Assembly (NCBI GenBank): GCA_024637255.1
Contig: JAGXFO010000018.1
Span: 89,772 to 153,771, forward strand
Direction: 5' to 3'
DNA: 64,000 nt
DNA from: Sulfurovum sp.
GTDB lineage: Bacteria; Campylobacterota; Campylobacteria; Campylobacterales; Sulfurovaceae
Part shown: piece by piece, positions 33,067 through 42,996 of the stretch
Position numbering within the stretch: the stretch's first letter is position 1
Layout of the letters: each line of letters opens with the position of its first letter
Made by a program: the position numbers and the translations under genes
Notes under the pieces: model-generated
Database searches by the model: none
The model's input: the letters and a program-made list of their open reading frames with translations, nothing else
Told to the model about the DNA's origin: nothing

Positions 33067-35247
33067 TTATTCTTCCTCTTTCTTGATAACAGCTTTTTGT
33101 CTATTTTGGTAAACACGATGTAGCGCAAACCCCATAATGACAAGGAAGAAGACAAAAGCAATCAGGGGAAGTATTGCAGGCTGATTCCACTCTTTTTGTT
33201 TACTTGCTCTTAACTGTGCATTCACACGTTTATATTTCAATGTATTGTTTGCCATAGCATTTGGCAAGACATTTTGATACCATTCATGGAACAGTGCCAG
33301 AGATGTAGGATGAACACCCCATATCCAGGGTACATCTTCTCTGACTATTTCCAGCATATTTTCTATTTTCTTTTTTCTTTCAGGTGTATTTTTCATGATT
33401 TTTATCTCATCAAAAAGTCTATCAAATTTTGGGTTTTCATAATTTGAACCATTTATCCCTGATCCATTCGTGTTGACTACAGCATTCGGTCCATACAGCA
33501 AAAAAAGAAAATTTTCAGGATCAGGATAGTCGGCATTCCACCCCCATGAGAAAAGTTGTACTTTTCCTTTTCTCACTTTCTCCTGAAAGCGGTTATAGTC
33601 AGTAGACCGTATGACAAGACGTATTCCCAATTTGGCAAACTGCTTACGCTGCCAATCCATCAATGCTCTGTCGTCAGGCCCCGTTGCGGTAGCATCATAA
33701 TGTAATGTTAATGCTTTTCCTGTCTTGCTTGAAATACCGTTAGCATACCCTGCTTCCGCCAATAAGTTTTTGGCAACTTCAATAGATTTTCGTACGCGTT
33801 TGCCCTCTACCCAGTTATAAATCACTTTATCTATACCTTTTTCTCCCTCATCATATCCAAAGATGCCGGGAGGGATAGGTCCCTGTGCTGCAATTCCGCG
33901 TTCATTGAGAAAAATAGAGATGTATTCTTCCTGATTTTGTGCGATACTGATAGCCTGTCTCAATTTCTTTGCCGAATCCGTATACCCGCCAACAACAGGG
34001 TCACTCATATTAAAAGCCAGATAAGAAATAGAAGGTTGAACCGCACCTCTTAACTTAATCCCTTTTTCAATCATTTCAGCACTTAGATCCATATTGCCTG
34101 TTGAGGAGATTTGCACTGCCTGATCAAAGGATTCAGAGCCTATACCTGAAGCATCATAATACCCTTGTAAAAATTTATTCCATAAAGGAATACTTTCTTT
34201 TTCTAAAGCGTAGACAATTTCTTTAATAAAAGGCAATTTCTTTCCGGAATCTTCAAGCAACTCTTTGGGTACATTAGACGCTTGGATCTCTTCTGGACTC
34301 AGCGAAGGATAAAACTCATCATGATAGTTTGGATTTGCCAATAAGCGCATCTGTTTATTTGGATTGTTTTCAGCTAGATAATACGCACCTGTACCGACAG
34401 GAAACCAGTTCAATGTTATATTTTTACGGATCAATGCTTTTTGCTGGTAAAAAAGATCTGCTTCCCAGGGGATAGGAGCAAAAAAATTCATGCTCAGCCA
34501 ATAGTTAAACTGCGGATATTTTCCTTTTACTTTGATCGTTAATATAGAATCATTGACAACCTTGACACCAGATATAGCATACTCGCGAAGATCAATCAAT
34601 TGATGACTCTTTTTTTTCTCATGTACCAATTGTGTGATTTTTTGAGAAAACGTTTTCAATCCGACAATATGTTCTTGCATGTGGTCTAAAACAGGTGAAT
34701 GATTTTGTCTAACAGCCATTCTTTTGATCGCATACTCATAATCAGCCATTGTCAATCTGCGTGTTGCTTTTTCTTTGAAATCATCCAGAGAGTCTATCTT
34801 TGACAATACCTCTTCACTCAGTCCACCATACTTCAATGTGCCATCTTCATTCTTTACAAAAGCTGGATGATTTTGATATTTAACGTCTTTTCTTAGATCT
34901 AAACGGTATTCTGAATACATAACAAACCTTGAGTCTTCAGATACTTCACGATTATATTTATCCCAGTAAGTGATCGTCGGCATTTGTGTTAAAGTTAAGG
35001 GTTCAAGTTCATAGGGTCTTTTAAGGTAATTGTATTGTAACGGAGGCTCGTAAATTTGACCAATAACAGCCCACTCAATTGCATTATATGATTGCACGGG
35101 ATCAAGTCTTTTTAGGGGTATGGAAAATGACGAAAAAAGGGTCTCTGCCTCTATTTTTTTTGTATTATACGGGCTATTCCATACCCCAGCATATGTAGAG
35201 ATGGTTAACCATACAAAAACAAGTATTTTAGATAATAATCTGTTCAT
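33067..35247 (-). CDS. yejA: Peptide-binding protein (YejA type) with C-terminal membrane anchor
   Basis: 726 residues, an SBP_bac_5 family binding protein. A signal peptide (about 1-22, ILVFVWLTISTYAG) is followed by the two-lobed binding domain with segments such as YWLSMNFFAPIPWE and NYENPKFDRLFDEI. The last 45 residues are odd: a hydrophobic helix (LPLIAFVFFLVIMGFALH) then a basic tail. Most such proteins are free or lipid-anchored, so here the protein is probably held to the inner membrane at its C-terminus. It is the first gene of yejABEF and has an extended -10 upstream. Confidence 0.85.
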   Translation of the reverse strand: MNRLLSKILVFVWLTISTYAGVWNSPYNTKKIEAETLFSSFSIPLKRLDPVQSYNAIEWAVIGQIYEPPLQYNYLKRPYELEPLTLTQMPTITYWDKYNREVSEDSRFVMYSEYRLDLRKDVKYQNHPAFVKNEDGTLKYGGLSEEVLSKIDSLDDFKEKATRRLTMADYEYAIKRMAVRQNHSPVLDHMQEHIVGLKTFSQKITQLVHEKKKSHQLIDLREYAISGVKVVNDSILTIKVKGKYPQFNYWLSMNFFAPIPWEADLFYQQKALIRKNITLNWFPVGTGAYYLAENNPNKQMRLLANPNYHDEFYPSLSPEEIQASNVPKELLEDSGKKLPFIKEIVYALEKESIPLWNKFLQGYYDASGIGSESFDQAVQISSTGNMDLSAEMIEKGIKLRGAVQPSISYLAFNMSDPVVGGYTDSAKKLRQAISIAQNQEEYISIFLNERGIAAQGPIPPGIFGYDEGEKGIDKVIYNWVEGKRVRKSIEVAKNLLAEAGYANGISSKTGKALTLHYDATATGPDDRALMDWQRKQFAKLGIRLVIRSTDYNRFQEKVRKGKVQLFSWGWNADYPDPENFLFLLYGPNAVVNTNGSGINGSNYENPKFDRLFDEIKIMKNTPERKKKIENMLEIVREDVPWIWGVHPTSLALFHEWYQNVLPNAMANNTLKYKRVNAQLRASKQKEWNQPAILPLIAFVFFLVIMGFALHRVYQNRQKAVIKKEEE

Positions 35248-35300
35248 TTACTTTGAGACATACCTTTCTTTAAGTTATAAAAGTAGAAACTTAAAATTGA

Positions 35301-35309
35301 ATAGTAGCA
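35301..35309 (-). promoter_or_regulatory. Extended -10 promoter of yejA
   Basis: The minus strand reads TATGCTACTATTCAAT. TGCTACTAT is the same extended -10 element found before ccoN (46543-46551) and close to the Campylobacterota consensus. It lies about 55 bases before the yejA ATG. Confidence 0.5.
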
Positions 35310-35447
35310 TACATTCATAACAATTAGGATAATGCATACACAATAAAAATATTCATACACTATTACTCCTAATTTTATAAAAATTGTGTAAAAATAGCAT
35401 TTTATAGAAAGTCTAAAAAGACCTTGTTGTATTTAATAAATAAGAAT

Positions 35448-35669
35448 ATGGGAAGATTGATCGTAATGGGTGGTGGAGTTTCAGGACAAACTGTTGCAAC
35501 ATTTGCAAAAAAATGGCTCGGAAATGAACATGAACTAGTAGTTGTCACTCGAAATTCACAATGGAACTGGATTCCTTCTAACCTTTGGGTTGGAGTAGGA
35601 CAAATGGTAAAGCTTCTTAAAGAGTATAAACCATATACAAGAGAAAATCCCTTGCATACAGTAAAATAG
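35448..35669 (+). pseudogene. Truncated sulfide:quinone oxidoreductase-like gene
   Basis: 74 codons from the ATG at 35448: MGRLIVMGGGVSGQTVATFA is an FAD-binding GxGxxG start, and WNWIPSNLWVGVGQM matches sulfide:quinone oxidoreductases of sulfur-oxidising Campylobacterota. The reading frame then passes into LLKEYKPYTRENPLHTVK and a stop at 35667-35669. A complete enzyme has 400 or more residues, so most of the gene has been lost. The last 20 residues may be the joined end of the same or another gene. Confidence 0.65.
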
Positions 35670-35683
35670 TGGTAAGTGACCGA

Positions 35684-36073
35684 CTATCTTTTTGAAAACT
35701 GCGGAGATCTTCTCGCTTTTTTCTTTCCTGGCTTCTTTCTTTCAACTACTCTTGAATCTCTAGTAAGAAGTCCCATTGGTTTAAGGATTGCTCTAAAAGT
35801 TGGCTCAAACTCTACAAGTGCTTTAGTGATACCATGCTTAAGTGCATCTGCTTGTGCTGAATAGCCTCCGCCAAGCGTAGTAGCTTTAATATTCATAGCA
35901 TCAAGCTGCTTAGTAAGCTCAAGTGGAAGTCTTACTTTCATTTTGAGTGTTTCGTGTCCGCCCAACCATTGGTCAAGTGTTTTACCGTTAATAAGCATTT
36001 CGCCATTACCTGGAGTCATCCAAACTTTAGCTATTGCTGCTTTTCTTTTTCCTGTTGCATAAATAGTTGCCAT
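35684..36073 (-). CDS. rpsI: 30S ribosomal protein S9
   Basis: 129 residues. The start ATGKRKAAIAKVWMTPGNG and the basic end KKARRSPQFSKR are hallmarks of S9, whose tail reaches the ribosomal P site. It is 2 bases downstream of rplM, the universal order in bacteria. Full length. Confidence 0.98.
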   Translation of the reverse strand: MATIYATGKRKAAIAKVWMTPGNGEMLINGKTLDQWLGGHETLKMKVRLPLELTKQLDAMNIKATTLGGGYSAQADALKHGITKALVEFEPTFRAILKPMGLLTRDSRVVERKKPGKKKARRSPQFSKR

Positions 36074-36075
36074 TT

Positions 36076-36501
36076 TTACGCTCCTTTATTGAATTGTGCT
36101 GTATGAGGATGCTCGGCACCTGCATACACTTTAAGTTTTTTAAGCATCACTCTACCAAGGGTTGTCTTAGGAAGCATTCCTCTAACAGCCAATCTGAAAA
36201 GTTTTTCAGTATGGTTTTCTAGCATATCACCAAGTTTTTTACTTTTTGTGGAACCGAAGTAGCCAGAGTGTGTGAAATACTCTTTGTCTTCAAGTTTAAC
36301 GCCTGTAAACTTTGCTTTTTCAGCATTGATAATTACTACGTAATCACCGCAATCTACGTTTGGTGTAAATGATGGCTTATGCTTACCTCTAAGAAGTGTC
36401 GCTACTTCAGTTAAAATACGTCCAAAAGTTTTACCTTCGGCATCGATCAAAACCCAGTCACGCTGTACGTCAGCAGGCTTTAGTACCTTTGTCATTTTCA
36501 T
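36076..36501 (-). CDS. rplM: 50S ribosomal protein L13
   Basis: 141 residues. Segments RDWVLIDAEGKTFGRI, GDYVVIINAEKAKFTG and MLPKTTLGRVMLKKLKVYAG are diagnostic for L13, an early assembly protein of the large subunit. It is the first gene of the rplM-rpsI operon. Confidence 0.98.
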   Translation of the reverse strand: MKMTKVLKPADVQRDWVLIDAEGKTFGRILTEVATLLRGKHKPSFTPNVDCGDYVVIINAEKAKFTGVKLEDKEYFTHSGYFGSTKSKKLGDMLENHTEKLFRLAVRGMLPKTTLGRVMLKKLKVYAGAEHPHTAQFNKGA

Positions 36502-36585
36502 GATATGTCCTTGTATAAATAAAAGCTTTCACTTTTTTGTAAACGAATTTTAGCCACTTAAACTTAATATTTATTTAAATTAAGA

Positions 36586-39318
36586 TTATGTTAAGTTTAT
36601 TAATTCAATTCCCTCTTCTTCTAGGTAAATAATCATTCCTTCGGTCTTTTTACCCGTAATATTTTCTATAGCTTTCTGATAATATCTCACTTGATTTTTA
36701 TGTTTTAGTGCATATCTTTTAGAGCTTTTATAGTCAATTACCAAATGATGCGTCTCATACTCCAAGAGTAGATCTATTTGTTTCAACTCTCCCTCAAAAC
36801 TAAGAGACTGCTCCTTGCTTATTTTTGCTCCATGAAGTATTTGCTGAAAGGCCTCGTGTGCTATCAAATGTTTCACGCGCCCTTCTATTTCAGTAATGCT
36901 CTGGACTGACAGTTGTTGCCCATAGCGATTTTGCAAGGAAATCATTGCCTCGCCTAAACTAACCTCGTCAAAATTGCCCAACATTTCCAGGGTATAGTGC
37001 AAGGCCGTACCAAACAAAATAGCCTCATAATCTTTCTCTTCATCTTCTTCATGCTTTAGTGTCTCTTGTATACCGTAATGACTAACGGTCACAGGCAAGA
37101 TTTCCTGAATTTGCTTTTTTTCTTTTTCTTTGCCATGTTTCAATTCCAGTTCACCTACACACATAGGAGTCAAAGCTATCTCATCAAAAATAGACTCTTT
37201 GGGTTTCTTGATAACAATGAGCCCTTCGACTGCACGGGTCAACGCAACATAAAGGATATTTTTTCTATCCTTGAGTGCCGATACCTTACGTGATGCCATA
37301 ATCTCTCTATAGTTGTCATCAAAATGTTCTCTTCCCTTTGTTCTGTAGAGTATTTTATCGATATAAAGGTCATCGTTATAGTGGTGGATCAGCGCTGCTT
37401 TGTCGCTATTGGGTCGTGTCAGTTTATCCAGCAGGATAACATACTCAAACTCCAAACCTTTTGAACCATGGATTGTCATAATCTTTGCCCCATGCACAGA
37501 GTTGGCAGCCACTGAAACAGATGAGCTTTCAAACTCCTCTATGAAGGTGGGGATATCACCAAACCCTGATGCAAATTCTAAAAGTTTTAAAATGTTCATA
37601 TCCTCGTTAAAGTAGCCAAATTCCCGTACAAGTCTATCCACAACCTGCAAAGGACTCATAAAGATAGAAAACCATGATGTATCCAGACCCTGCAATGATA
37701 CACCCACTTTTGTCAACATGGCATGTGCATCTATTTTCTCTCCATAGACAAGAAATGACATCATTGCAACAAGCGCAGCTATTTTTGGTATATTTTTCAA
37801 AGAGCTGGAAGTTTGCAGAAGGGTATCTACACCTTCTGTCTGGCAGGCTTCCTGTAATGCAACGCCATCTTTGTTGGTATTTACAAGAAAAGCAATGTCA
37901 TCTATGCACACGCCTAAATCTAAGAGTCTCTTGACTTGATTGACTGCATCAGCTATGAGTGTTTCTGATTCCAGTACTTCAACGTAGCCCTCAGATGCTC
38001 CTTGTTTGCTTTTTTGAGGTACATAGCCGTCCATCACTGCCTCAAAACAACGATTGACCTGCTCGACTATATGTTTGGCACTTCTATAATTTGTATCCAT
38101 CTGCTCTATATGCACTCCATAGCGCTGGGCAACTTTATCAAAAAGTTCTTCTACACCACCACGGAAACGGTACAATGACTGCTTGGTATCCCCCACATAA
38201 AAGAAAGACTTAAACTCACTCTGTCCATGGCCCGAAAATATCTCATCGATGAGTGGCTTAAGCAGTAAAAACTGCAAAGTAGAGGTATCTTGAAACTCAT
38301 CCAAAAGTATGTGTTTAAACCTTGAATCTATTTTAAAATACAAAAACTCTTTGCTAAGACTCTCATGCAAAAGTCTATAAGTAAAATAGGTCAAATCATC
38401 AAAGCTGAGGACACCTGAAGTTTTGGCATTGCTGATGGTTGCATTTTTATAATAGTCATAAATTTTAAAAAGGTTATGCAGAACAATGTCCTCTTTGGCT
38501 TGCGCCCAAAGTGACAACTCTTTTTTAAGCAAAGCATAAAATCCTTCTATCTCATCGTTGGCTACTTTTTGAAACCAGCTGTGTTCCCCCAGTGTCTCTT
38601 TTTCAAAAAGCTTCTTAGCAAATAGCTCTTTCACACTCTTGGCAGCAAACTGTTTCATGCAACGCTCTGGGGCACCGGCATCACTGAGTGCTTTTATCAT
38701 CTTAAGCCCGAGTGCTTCGCATGACTCTTGTTGTTTTTCTAAAGAAAGTTTTTTTTCGACTTGGGCAGGCAATAAGGGGTCAACCTTGTAAAAGTGCTGC
38801 ATCAAATCAAAAATCTTGGCAAAACGTTTATCTTCTATGTCCATTGCGAGTTTAACCAAAGAAGAGAGCAGCCCCACAGCCTGTACTTCCTCAAGAAAGT
38901 GTTTTTCCAATGAATCTTTGCCCTGTTCTTTTGTTAAAAAGTCCGGTTCAAGACCCAATTCCAAAGAAGCAGAACGTAAAATGGAAGAGAAAAAACTATC
39001 TAGTGTCACAATATAACTGCTGCTAGATAAAAATCTAGCCAACACTTCAGGCTGTTTTGCCAAAAGTTCTGCTTTACTTAAACCTGTTTGTATTAAGACA
39101 GCATCCGCAAAAGCTTCATTGCCTGCATCTCTAAGCCTACGCAAAGAATCGACTACTCTTTGGCGCATTTCAGCTGCTGCTTTGTTGGTAAACGTAGCCG
39201 CAAGTATGGTACTGGGCGCCTCACCCATAAAAAGTAAAGAAATGTACCGAACCGAAAGTGCAAAGGTTTTCCCGCTTCCCGCTGAAGCAGAGTAGGCTAA
39301 AAAAGGCTTGAAACTCAT
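36586..39318 (-). CDS. addA: AddA-like helicase-nuclease
   Basis: 910 residues. The UvrD/RecB-type ATPase has Walker A SAGSGKTF (about 12-19), then AATFTNKAAAEMRQRV, the DEFQD box (ILLDEFQDTS) and motif VI-like ILYVALTRAVEGL. At the C-terminus a RecB-type PD-(D/E)XK nuclease is seen: LVIDYKSSKRY with Q-R-Y further on. It works with AddB in resection and repair of double-strand breaks. The gene overlaps addB by 4 bases. Shorter than AddA of Bacillus (about 1230), as is usual in this phylum. Confidence 0.88.
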   Translation of the reverse strand: MSFKPFLAYSASAGSGKTFALSVRYISLLFMGEAPSTILAATFTNKAAAEMRQRVVDSLRRLRDAGNEAFADAVLIQTGLSKAELLAKQPEVLARFLSSSSYIVTLDSFFSSILRSASLELGLEPDFLTKEQGKDSLEKHFLEEVQAVGLLSSLVKLAMDIEDKRFAKIFDLMQHFYKVDPLLPAQVEKKLSLEKQQESCEALGLKMIKALSDAGAPERCMKQFAAKSVKELFAKKLFEKETLGEHSWFQKVANDEIEGFYALLKKELSLWAQAKEDIVLHNLFKIYDYYKNATISNAKTSGVLSFDDLTYFTYRLLHESLSKEFLYFKIDSRFKHILLDEFQDTSTLQFLLLKPLIDEIFSGHGQSEFKSFFYVGDTKQSLYRFRGGVEELFDKVAQRYGVHIEQMDTNYRSAKHIVEQVNRCFEAVMDGYVPQKSKQGASEGYVEVLESETLIADAVNQVKRLLDLGVCIDDIAFLVNTNKDGVALQEACQTEGVDTLLQTSSSLKNIPKIAALVAMMSFLVYGEKIDAHAMLTKVGVSLQGLDTSWFSIFMSPLQVVDRLVREFGYFNEDMNILKLLEFASGFGDIPTFIEEFESSSVSVAANSVHGAKIMTIHGSKGLEFEYVILLDKLTRPNSDKAALIHHYNDDLYIDKILYRTKGREHFDDNYREIMASRKVSALKDRKNILYVALTRAVEGLIVIKKPKESIFDEIALTPMCVGELELKHGKEKEKKQIQEILPVTVSHYGIQETLKHEEDEEKDYEAILFGTALHYTLEMLGNFDEVSLGEAMISLQNRYGQQLSVQSITEIEGRVKHLIAHEAFQQILHGAKISKEQSLSFEGELKQIDLLLEYETHHLVIDYKSSKRYALKHKNQVRYYQKAIENITGKKTEGMIIYLEEEGIELINLT

Positions 39319-41678
39319 AAGTACTCCCCTCTCTCACACAGCAGTGTAAATTCACAGTATTTACATTTATGCAAATCTTCACATTTCGTAGCCACAAAAC
39401 TTGCAGTCTGCTTCAAGTCTATGATGCGTTGTGCCAGAATTTCATTTTTTTCTTCTAGTGCCGTAATCTCTTCTATGGTTCCGCTTTCAAGGATTTTTAC
39501 AAAAGCAAGGGTTATATTTTGGTATTTGTTCGTGAGTATTTGCTGATAGATACTCATTTGCAGGTCTGTAAGTGTTTCCAGATTTTTAGTCTTCTGTGCA
39601 TTGTCAATACTTCCGCTTTTATAGTCTAAAACTAAAGTATGTGTAGCATTTTGGTCTATGCGGTCTATGCGGCCCTTAAACCGCAAGCCTCCAATGTCCC
39701 CCTCAAACTCTTTTTCTCTCTCTATCACTTTCCAACCTGATTTAAAGTGTTCTATTTGTAGCAAAACGAAGCCTTTAAACTTCTCTTTCCAAAGTAGTTT
39801 TTGGTAAGCAATTTTGGCATCATCAAAAGGAAGCAGTTTATCTAAAAGGATGTCAATATTTTTCTGCATCTCTTCTTTACTTTCATACGCATCTTTTTCC
39901 CTATGTAAATGATCTAACAATGAATGCAAAAAGGCACCTTCATTCAGTACTTCTTCTTTTTTTGCTTCTATCTTCTGTATATACCTGTAATAATACTTAC
40001 GCTTGCAATCCAAGTAGGTTTTCAGTCTCGAAGCAGACCAGACAATGCCATGTGCATCAAAATGCTCTACTACAGGGTCCTCTTCTTGTATAAGTCCTGA
40101 AGGCTGGCTATAGAGCAACCGGTATGGGGCATGTAGCGGTACTGCAGCCTCAAGTTCCAGTTCATAGAGAAACTTCGAAGGAAGCTTGTTATCGCTGCTA
40201 CTGTAAATAATGGCACATTCCCTTGCTTGCTCAAACAAGCGTTTATAGTACTGTTTCTGCAAAGCTTCACGGTCACTTTTAGTAGGAAGATTGGCAAAAG
40301 CGCGTACGGATGAGTTTAAAAACTGGTCTTTGCTTGAAGCAGCAGGGACAATACCTTCATTAAAATCCACAACCACAACGCCTTCAAAATGTACACCTCT
40401 AGTCTCCAGTACACCCATCACAGTGATTTTACCGCCCCTAACATCATCAATCGTTATTTTTGAGAGTGCTTTAAGCCATAAAAAAAGCCACTCTTTTAAA
40501 CTAAGTTCCGTATTTTGAAATATCTTATTAAAATACAAATACTTTTCATGCACATGCTCATTAAACTTCTGCTTCTGTGGTTGCTGCGTACCAATGCGCG
40601 GACAATCAAACAGACCTAGTATATCGATAGCTTCAAAAAATATTTCTACCTTACACTTTTTACTTGCACTTAAGTCTAATACCTGATCCATATTAAACCC
40701 ATAGCGTTCCAGCAAAAACTTACTCTGTAGATCAAAATGCTGCCAATAGGCATACAGTGCTTCGAGTGACTTATATACCCTTCCTTTAGCATAGTCATAC
40801 CCCATGGCAAAGTTTAGGTTTTTATGTGCATCAAAAAGCGTAAAATGCTCTTTAAAATTCTCATCGGGTAAAATAAGTGCTATCTCTTCGGGTATCATGC
40901 CTGAAATTACCATCTTTTCTATCTGCATAAAAGCAATTGCTATCTGCTCTTGGCGCTCTTCAACAGAAAAAACTTTTGCATTGATGCTAGCATCATTTAT
41001 TTGTGCACTAAGGACTTTCTTGTCTGTCATACTAAAACTGACATACGAATCATTTGGTAAACTTATGCCTACAGATTTAAAGCGTTCTTGCATCTTAAGA
41101 TTAAATTTACTTGTCGTATAGTAGATAATTATCAGAGTTTCCTCGGAGATTTTCTCTATGAGTTCTAATTCGAAATAACTCAAGTACCCTTCCAAATGTA
41201 TCTCTATACATTCATAACCTTGCAAAAATCCTTCATTGAGCTTGTAAGTATCAGGTATAAACGCTTTGTCTGTAAAACCCCTTGCATCAAGGAGATTTTT
41301 ATAATTTTCTAAAAGTCGTTCCAGTATCCCAAGATGTGATTCAAACTCTGCATAGGCATCAGCTTGAAGCAAAGTATCAAAGCCTACCTTTTCGGCTGCT
41401 AACTCTTCAAAAAACTTGAACAGTGCATCACTCTTGGTAAAAAAACGAACCAGACCCAAATCAACTTTTAAATCTTTAAATGCTTTAAAAGATGCTGCTT
41501 CCCTAAGAAGCAATATACGCTGCAAGGAGTCAATTTGTATTTTGTTTTCTACGAGTACTGCACGATGTTCAAATTCATCCATACGCATGAGTGTTGGTAA
41601 AAAACCGTCTTGCTCTTTATATTTTGAACTGACTGCTCTTAGTGCACGTGATGTAGGGTAGATGTGGAGTTTATTCAT
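39315..41678 (-). CDS. addB: AddB-like nuclease subunit
   Basis: 787 residues. The C-terminal PD-(D/E)XK domain reads LVLDYKSGSID with a preceding GRIDRID. Cysteines in TYLDCKRKYYYRY and in KCEDLHKCKYCEFTLLC form the iron-sulfur-binding set of AddB-type nucleases. The N-terminal part looks like an inactivated helicase fold without a clear Walker A. It overlaps addA by 4 bases and would form the AddAB complex. Confidence 0.82.
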   Translation of the reverse strand: MNKLHIYPTSRALRAVSSKYKEQDGFLPTLMRMDEFEHRAVLVENKIQIDSLQRILLLREAASFKAFKDLKVDLGLVRFFTKSDALFKFFEELAAEKVGFDTLLQADAYAEFESHLGILERLLENYKNLLDARGFTDKAFIPDTYKLNEGFLQGYECIEIHLEGYLSYFELELIEKISEETLIIIYYTTSKFNLKMQERFKSVGISLPNDSYVSFSMTDKKVLSAQINDASINAKVFSVEERQEQIAIAFMQIEKMVISGMIPEEIALILPDENFKEHFTLFDAHKNLNFAMGYDYAKGRVYKSLEALYAYWQHFDLQSKFLLERYGFNMDQVLDLSASKKCKVEIFFEAIDILGLFDCPRIGTQQPQKQKFNEHVHEKYLYFNKIFQNTELSLKEWLFLWLKALSKITIDDVRGGKITVMGVLETRGVHFEGVVVVDFNEGIVPAASSKDQFLNSSVRAFANLPTKSDREALQKQYYKRLFEQARECAIIYSSSDNKLPSKFLYELELEAAVPLHAPYRLLYSQPSGLIQEEDPVVEHFDAHGIVWSASRLKTYLDCKRKYYYRYIQKIEAKKEEVLNEGAFLHSLLDHLHREKDAYESKEEMQKNIDILLDKLLPFDDAKIAYQKLLWKEKFKGFVLLQIEHFKSGWKVIEREKEFEGDIGGLRFKGRIDRIDQNATHTLVLDYKSGSIDNAQKTKNLETLTDLQMSIYQQILTNKYQNITLAFVKILESGTIEEITALEEKNEILAQRIIDLKQTASFVATKCEDLHKCKYCEFTLLCERGEYL

Positions 41679-41725
41679 GGAAGAAGTATATCATAGTGTA
41701 TGATACAAATAAGAAAATTCAGCTG

Positions 41726-42277
41726 CTAGGGTTTAAGATACGCAGGAATTTCTGAGTATCCTATGGTATCCCCTACTTCTGCCCTAAACTGCAGTATGTA
41801 TCTGCCTGGTTTTTGAATGCTAACCTCTTTTATCTGATAGCCCCCATCGAAATAAGGTACATTCAGAAAAAGCTGATCCTCTTTTCTGCTATGAGGTTGT
41901 GTCAGTAAAAATGTTACATTTGCATCAGACACTTTTATTCCATCTTTCCTGACTATTTCGTATGAAAATACATTTAAGCCCTGTGACAATTTTACTGCAT
42001 CAAACTGAGGACGGTTACTGTTTATATTGTCCGTCATCACCATTGTTTCAGCACCAACTATTTGAATAGTATTTATTTTATCAAATGCTATTTTTCTTTC
42101 TAAAATCTGGTTGATATTCATATCGGCTGTCTGATACTTGAGCATATACTGATTTGACTCCTGCACTGGCATCGATGATGCTGATTTCACAGTCCAATAA
42201 CTTAAGGTAAGTCCAACAGTAAGAAAGCCGAGTATCATATGTGGCCAATAGGTTTTTGTATTATTATCATTTGCCAT
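41726..42277 (-). CDS. ccoH: FixH-like cbb3 oxidase assembly protein
   Basis: 183 residues. One N-terminal membrane helix (about 12-30, MILGFLTVGLTLSYWTV) is followed by a periplasmic immunoglobulin-like domain with the FixH-type ending QKPGRYILQFRAEVGDTIGY. FixH/CcoH helps assemble or stabilise the cbb3 oxidase. The start overlaps the previous gene by 11 bases, and it closes the ccoNOQP operon. A general copper-chaperone-like domain is possible too. Confidence 0.7.
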   Translation of the reverse strand: MANDNNTKTYWPHMILGFLTVGLTLSYWTVKSASSMPVQESNQYMLKYQTADMNINQILERKIAFDKINTIQIVGAETMVMTDNINSNRPQFDAVKLSQGLNVFSYEIVRKDGIKVSDANVTFLLTQPHSRKEDQLFLNVPYFDGGYQIKEVSIQKPGRYILQFRAEVGDTIGYSEIPAYLKP

Positions 42278-42893
42278 TTTTTATCCTCATCCATAGTGAT
42301 CTAAATACAAATATCCAGAGCAGTACCAGCGTGCCCGTATACACCAGCACTCTTAGAATAGTCACCATCACACCCATCTCATCAGGAATAGTCTTTTCCA
42401 ACTTTAACCCTTTTGAGGAGGCGATACCGTCTGCAAGCTCAGAATAAGCTTGAAGTATGCCTATATTGAACTTGTCTTCTTCTGTGTTACTGTCTTTGAT
42501 GGCTACGATATCAATACCTGCATCACGCACATCATCGTAATTGTAAAGCGATTTCACACTATCTGAAGATGGGATGATGCCTACTCTTCCCCGTGCCTCA
42601 GATTTTGTTGTTATCGCTGCATAGGGAGCAAAGATAAATAATACATAAGGCTTACTCATATTTGCTTCATACTGCTTGGTGTACTCTAGCAAATTATATC
42701 TTTCTACAAAATGCTCATTGGTTGCAATAAGATAGGCAGTTACGCCTGTTTTGCTTTGAAGTTCTTCACCCATTTCATTAATACGCTGCTCAGCTTCTAT
42801 TTTTAAAAGGTCGTTTCTTAGGATATAGTTAGCATTAAGCAAAAGAGGTAACATTGAAGCCAGCAATGCTACCCTTACTATTGCTTTAATCAT
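42267..42893 (-). CDS. Membrane protein with TPM-like domain, cbb3 cluster
   Basis: 208 residues. A signal-like start (RVALLASMLPLLLNANYIL) is followed by a mixed alpha-beta domain (LQSKTGVTAYLIATNE, KPYVLFIFAPYAA) that resembles TPM-phosphatase-like domains, and a membrane helix near the C-terminus (LRVLVYTGTLVLLWIFVFR). No catalytic residue can be named. Position between the 33-residue gene and FixH suggests an accessory role in oxidase biogenesis. Confidence 0.5.
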   Translation of the reverse strand: MIKAIVRVALLASMLPLLLNANYILRNDLLKIEAEQRINEMGEELQSKTGVTAYLIATNEHFVERYNLLEYTKQYEANMSKPYVLFIFAPYAAITTKSEARGRVGIIPSSDSVKSLYNYDDVRDAGIDIVAIKDSNTEEDKFNIGILQAYSELADGIASSKGLKLEKTIPDEMGVMVTILRVLVYTGTLVLLWIFVFRSLWMRIKNGK

Positions 42894-42894
42894 A

Positions 42895-42996
42895 TTAGCC
42901 TACGTATAAAAGGTTACCGGAAAATGCCAAATATAGTGCCGCTGCAGCAGCAAATAGCATACACGCGATAAGTACTTTATCCATATATTTAATCAT
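42895..42996 (-). CDS. 33-residue single-helix membrane protein, cbb3 cluster
   Basis: The minus strand encodes MIKYMDKVLIACMLFAAAAA then LYLAFSGNLLYVG. A membrane helix fills most of it. The ATG overlaps the TGA of the DUF4006 gene (ATGA), and AAGGA lies 7 bases upstream, so translation is well supported. The next gene starts 2 bases after its stop. Small one-helix subunits are common in cbb3 oxidases (CcoQ, CcoM, CcoS); this could be one of them, but the family is not recognised. Confidence 0.65.
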   Translation of the reverse strand: MIKYMDKVLIACMLFAAAAALYLAFSGNLLYVG

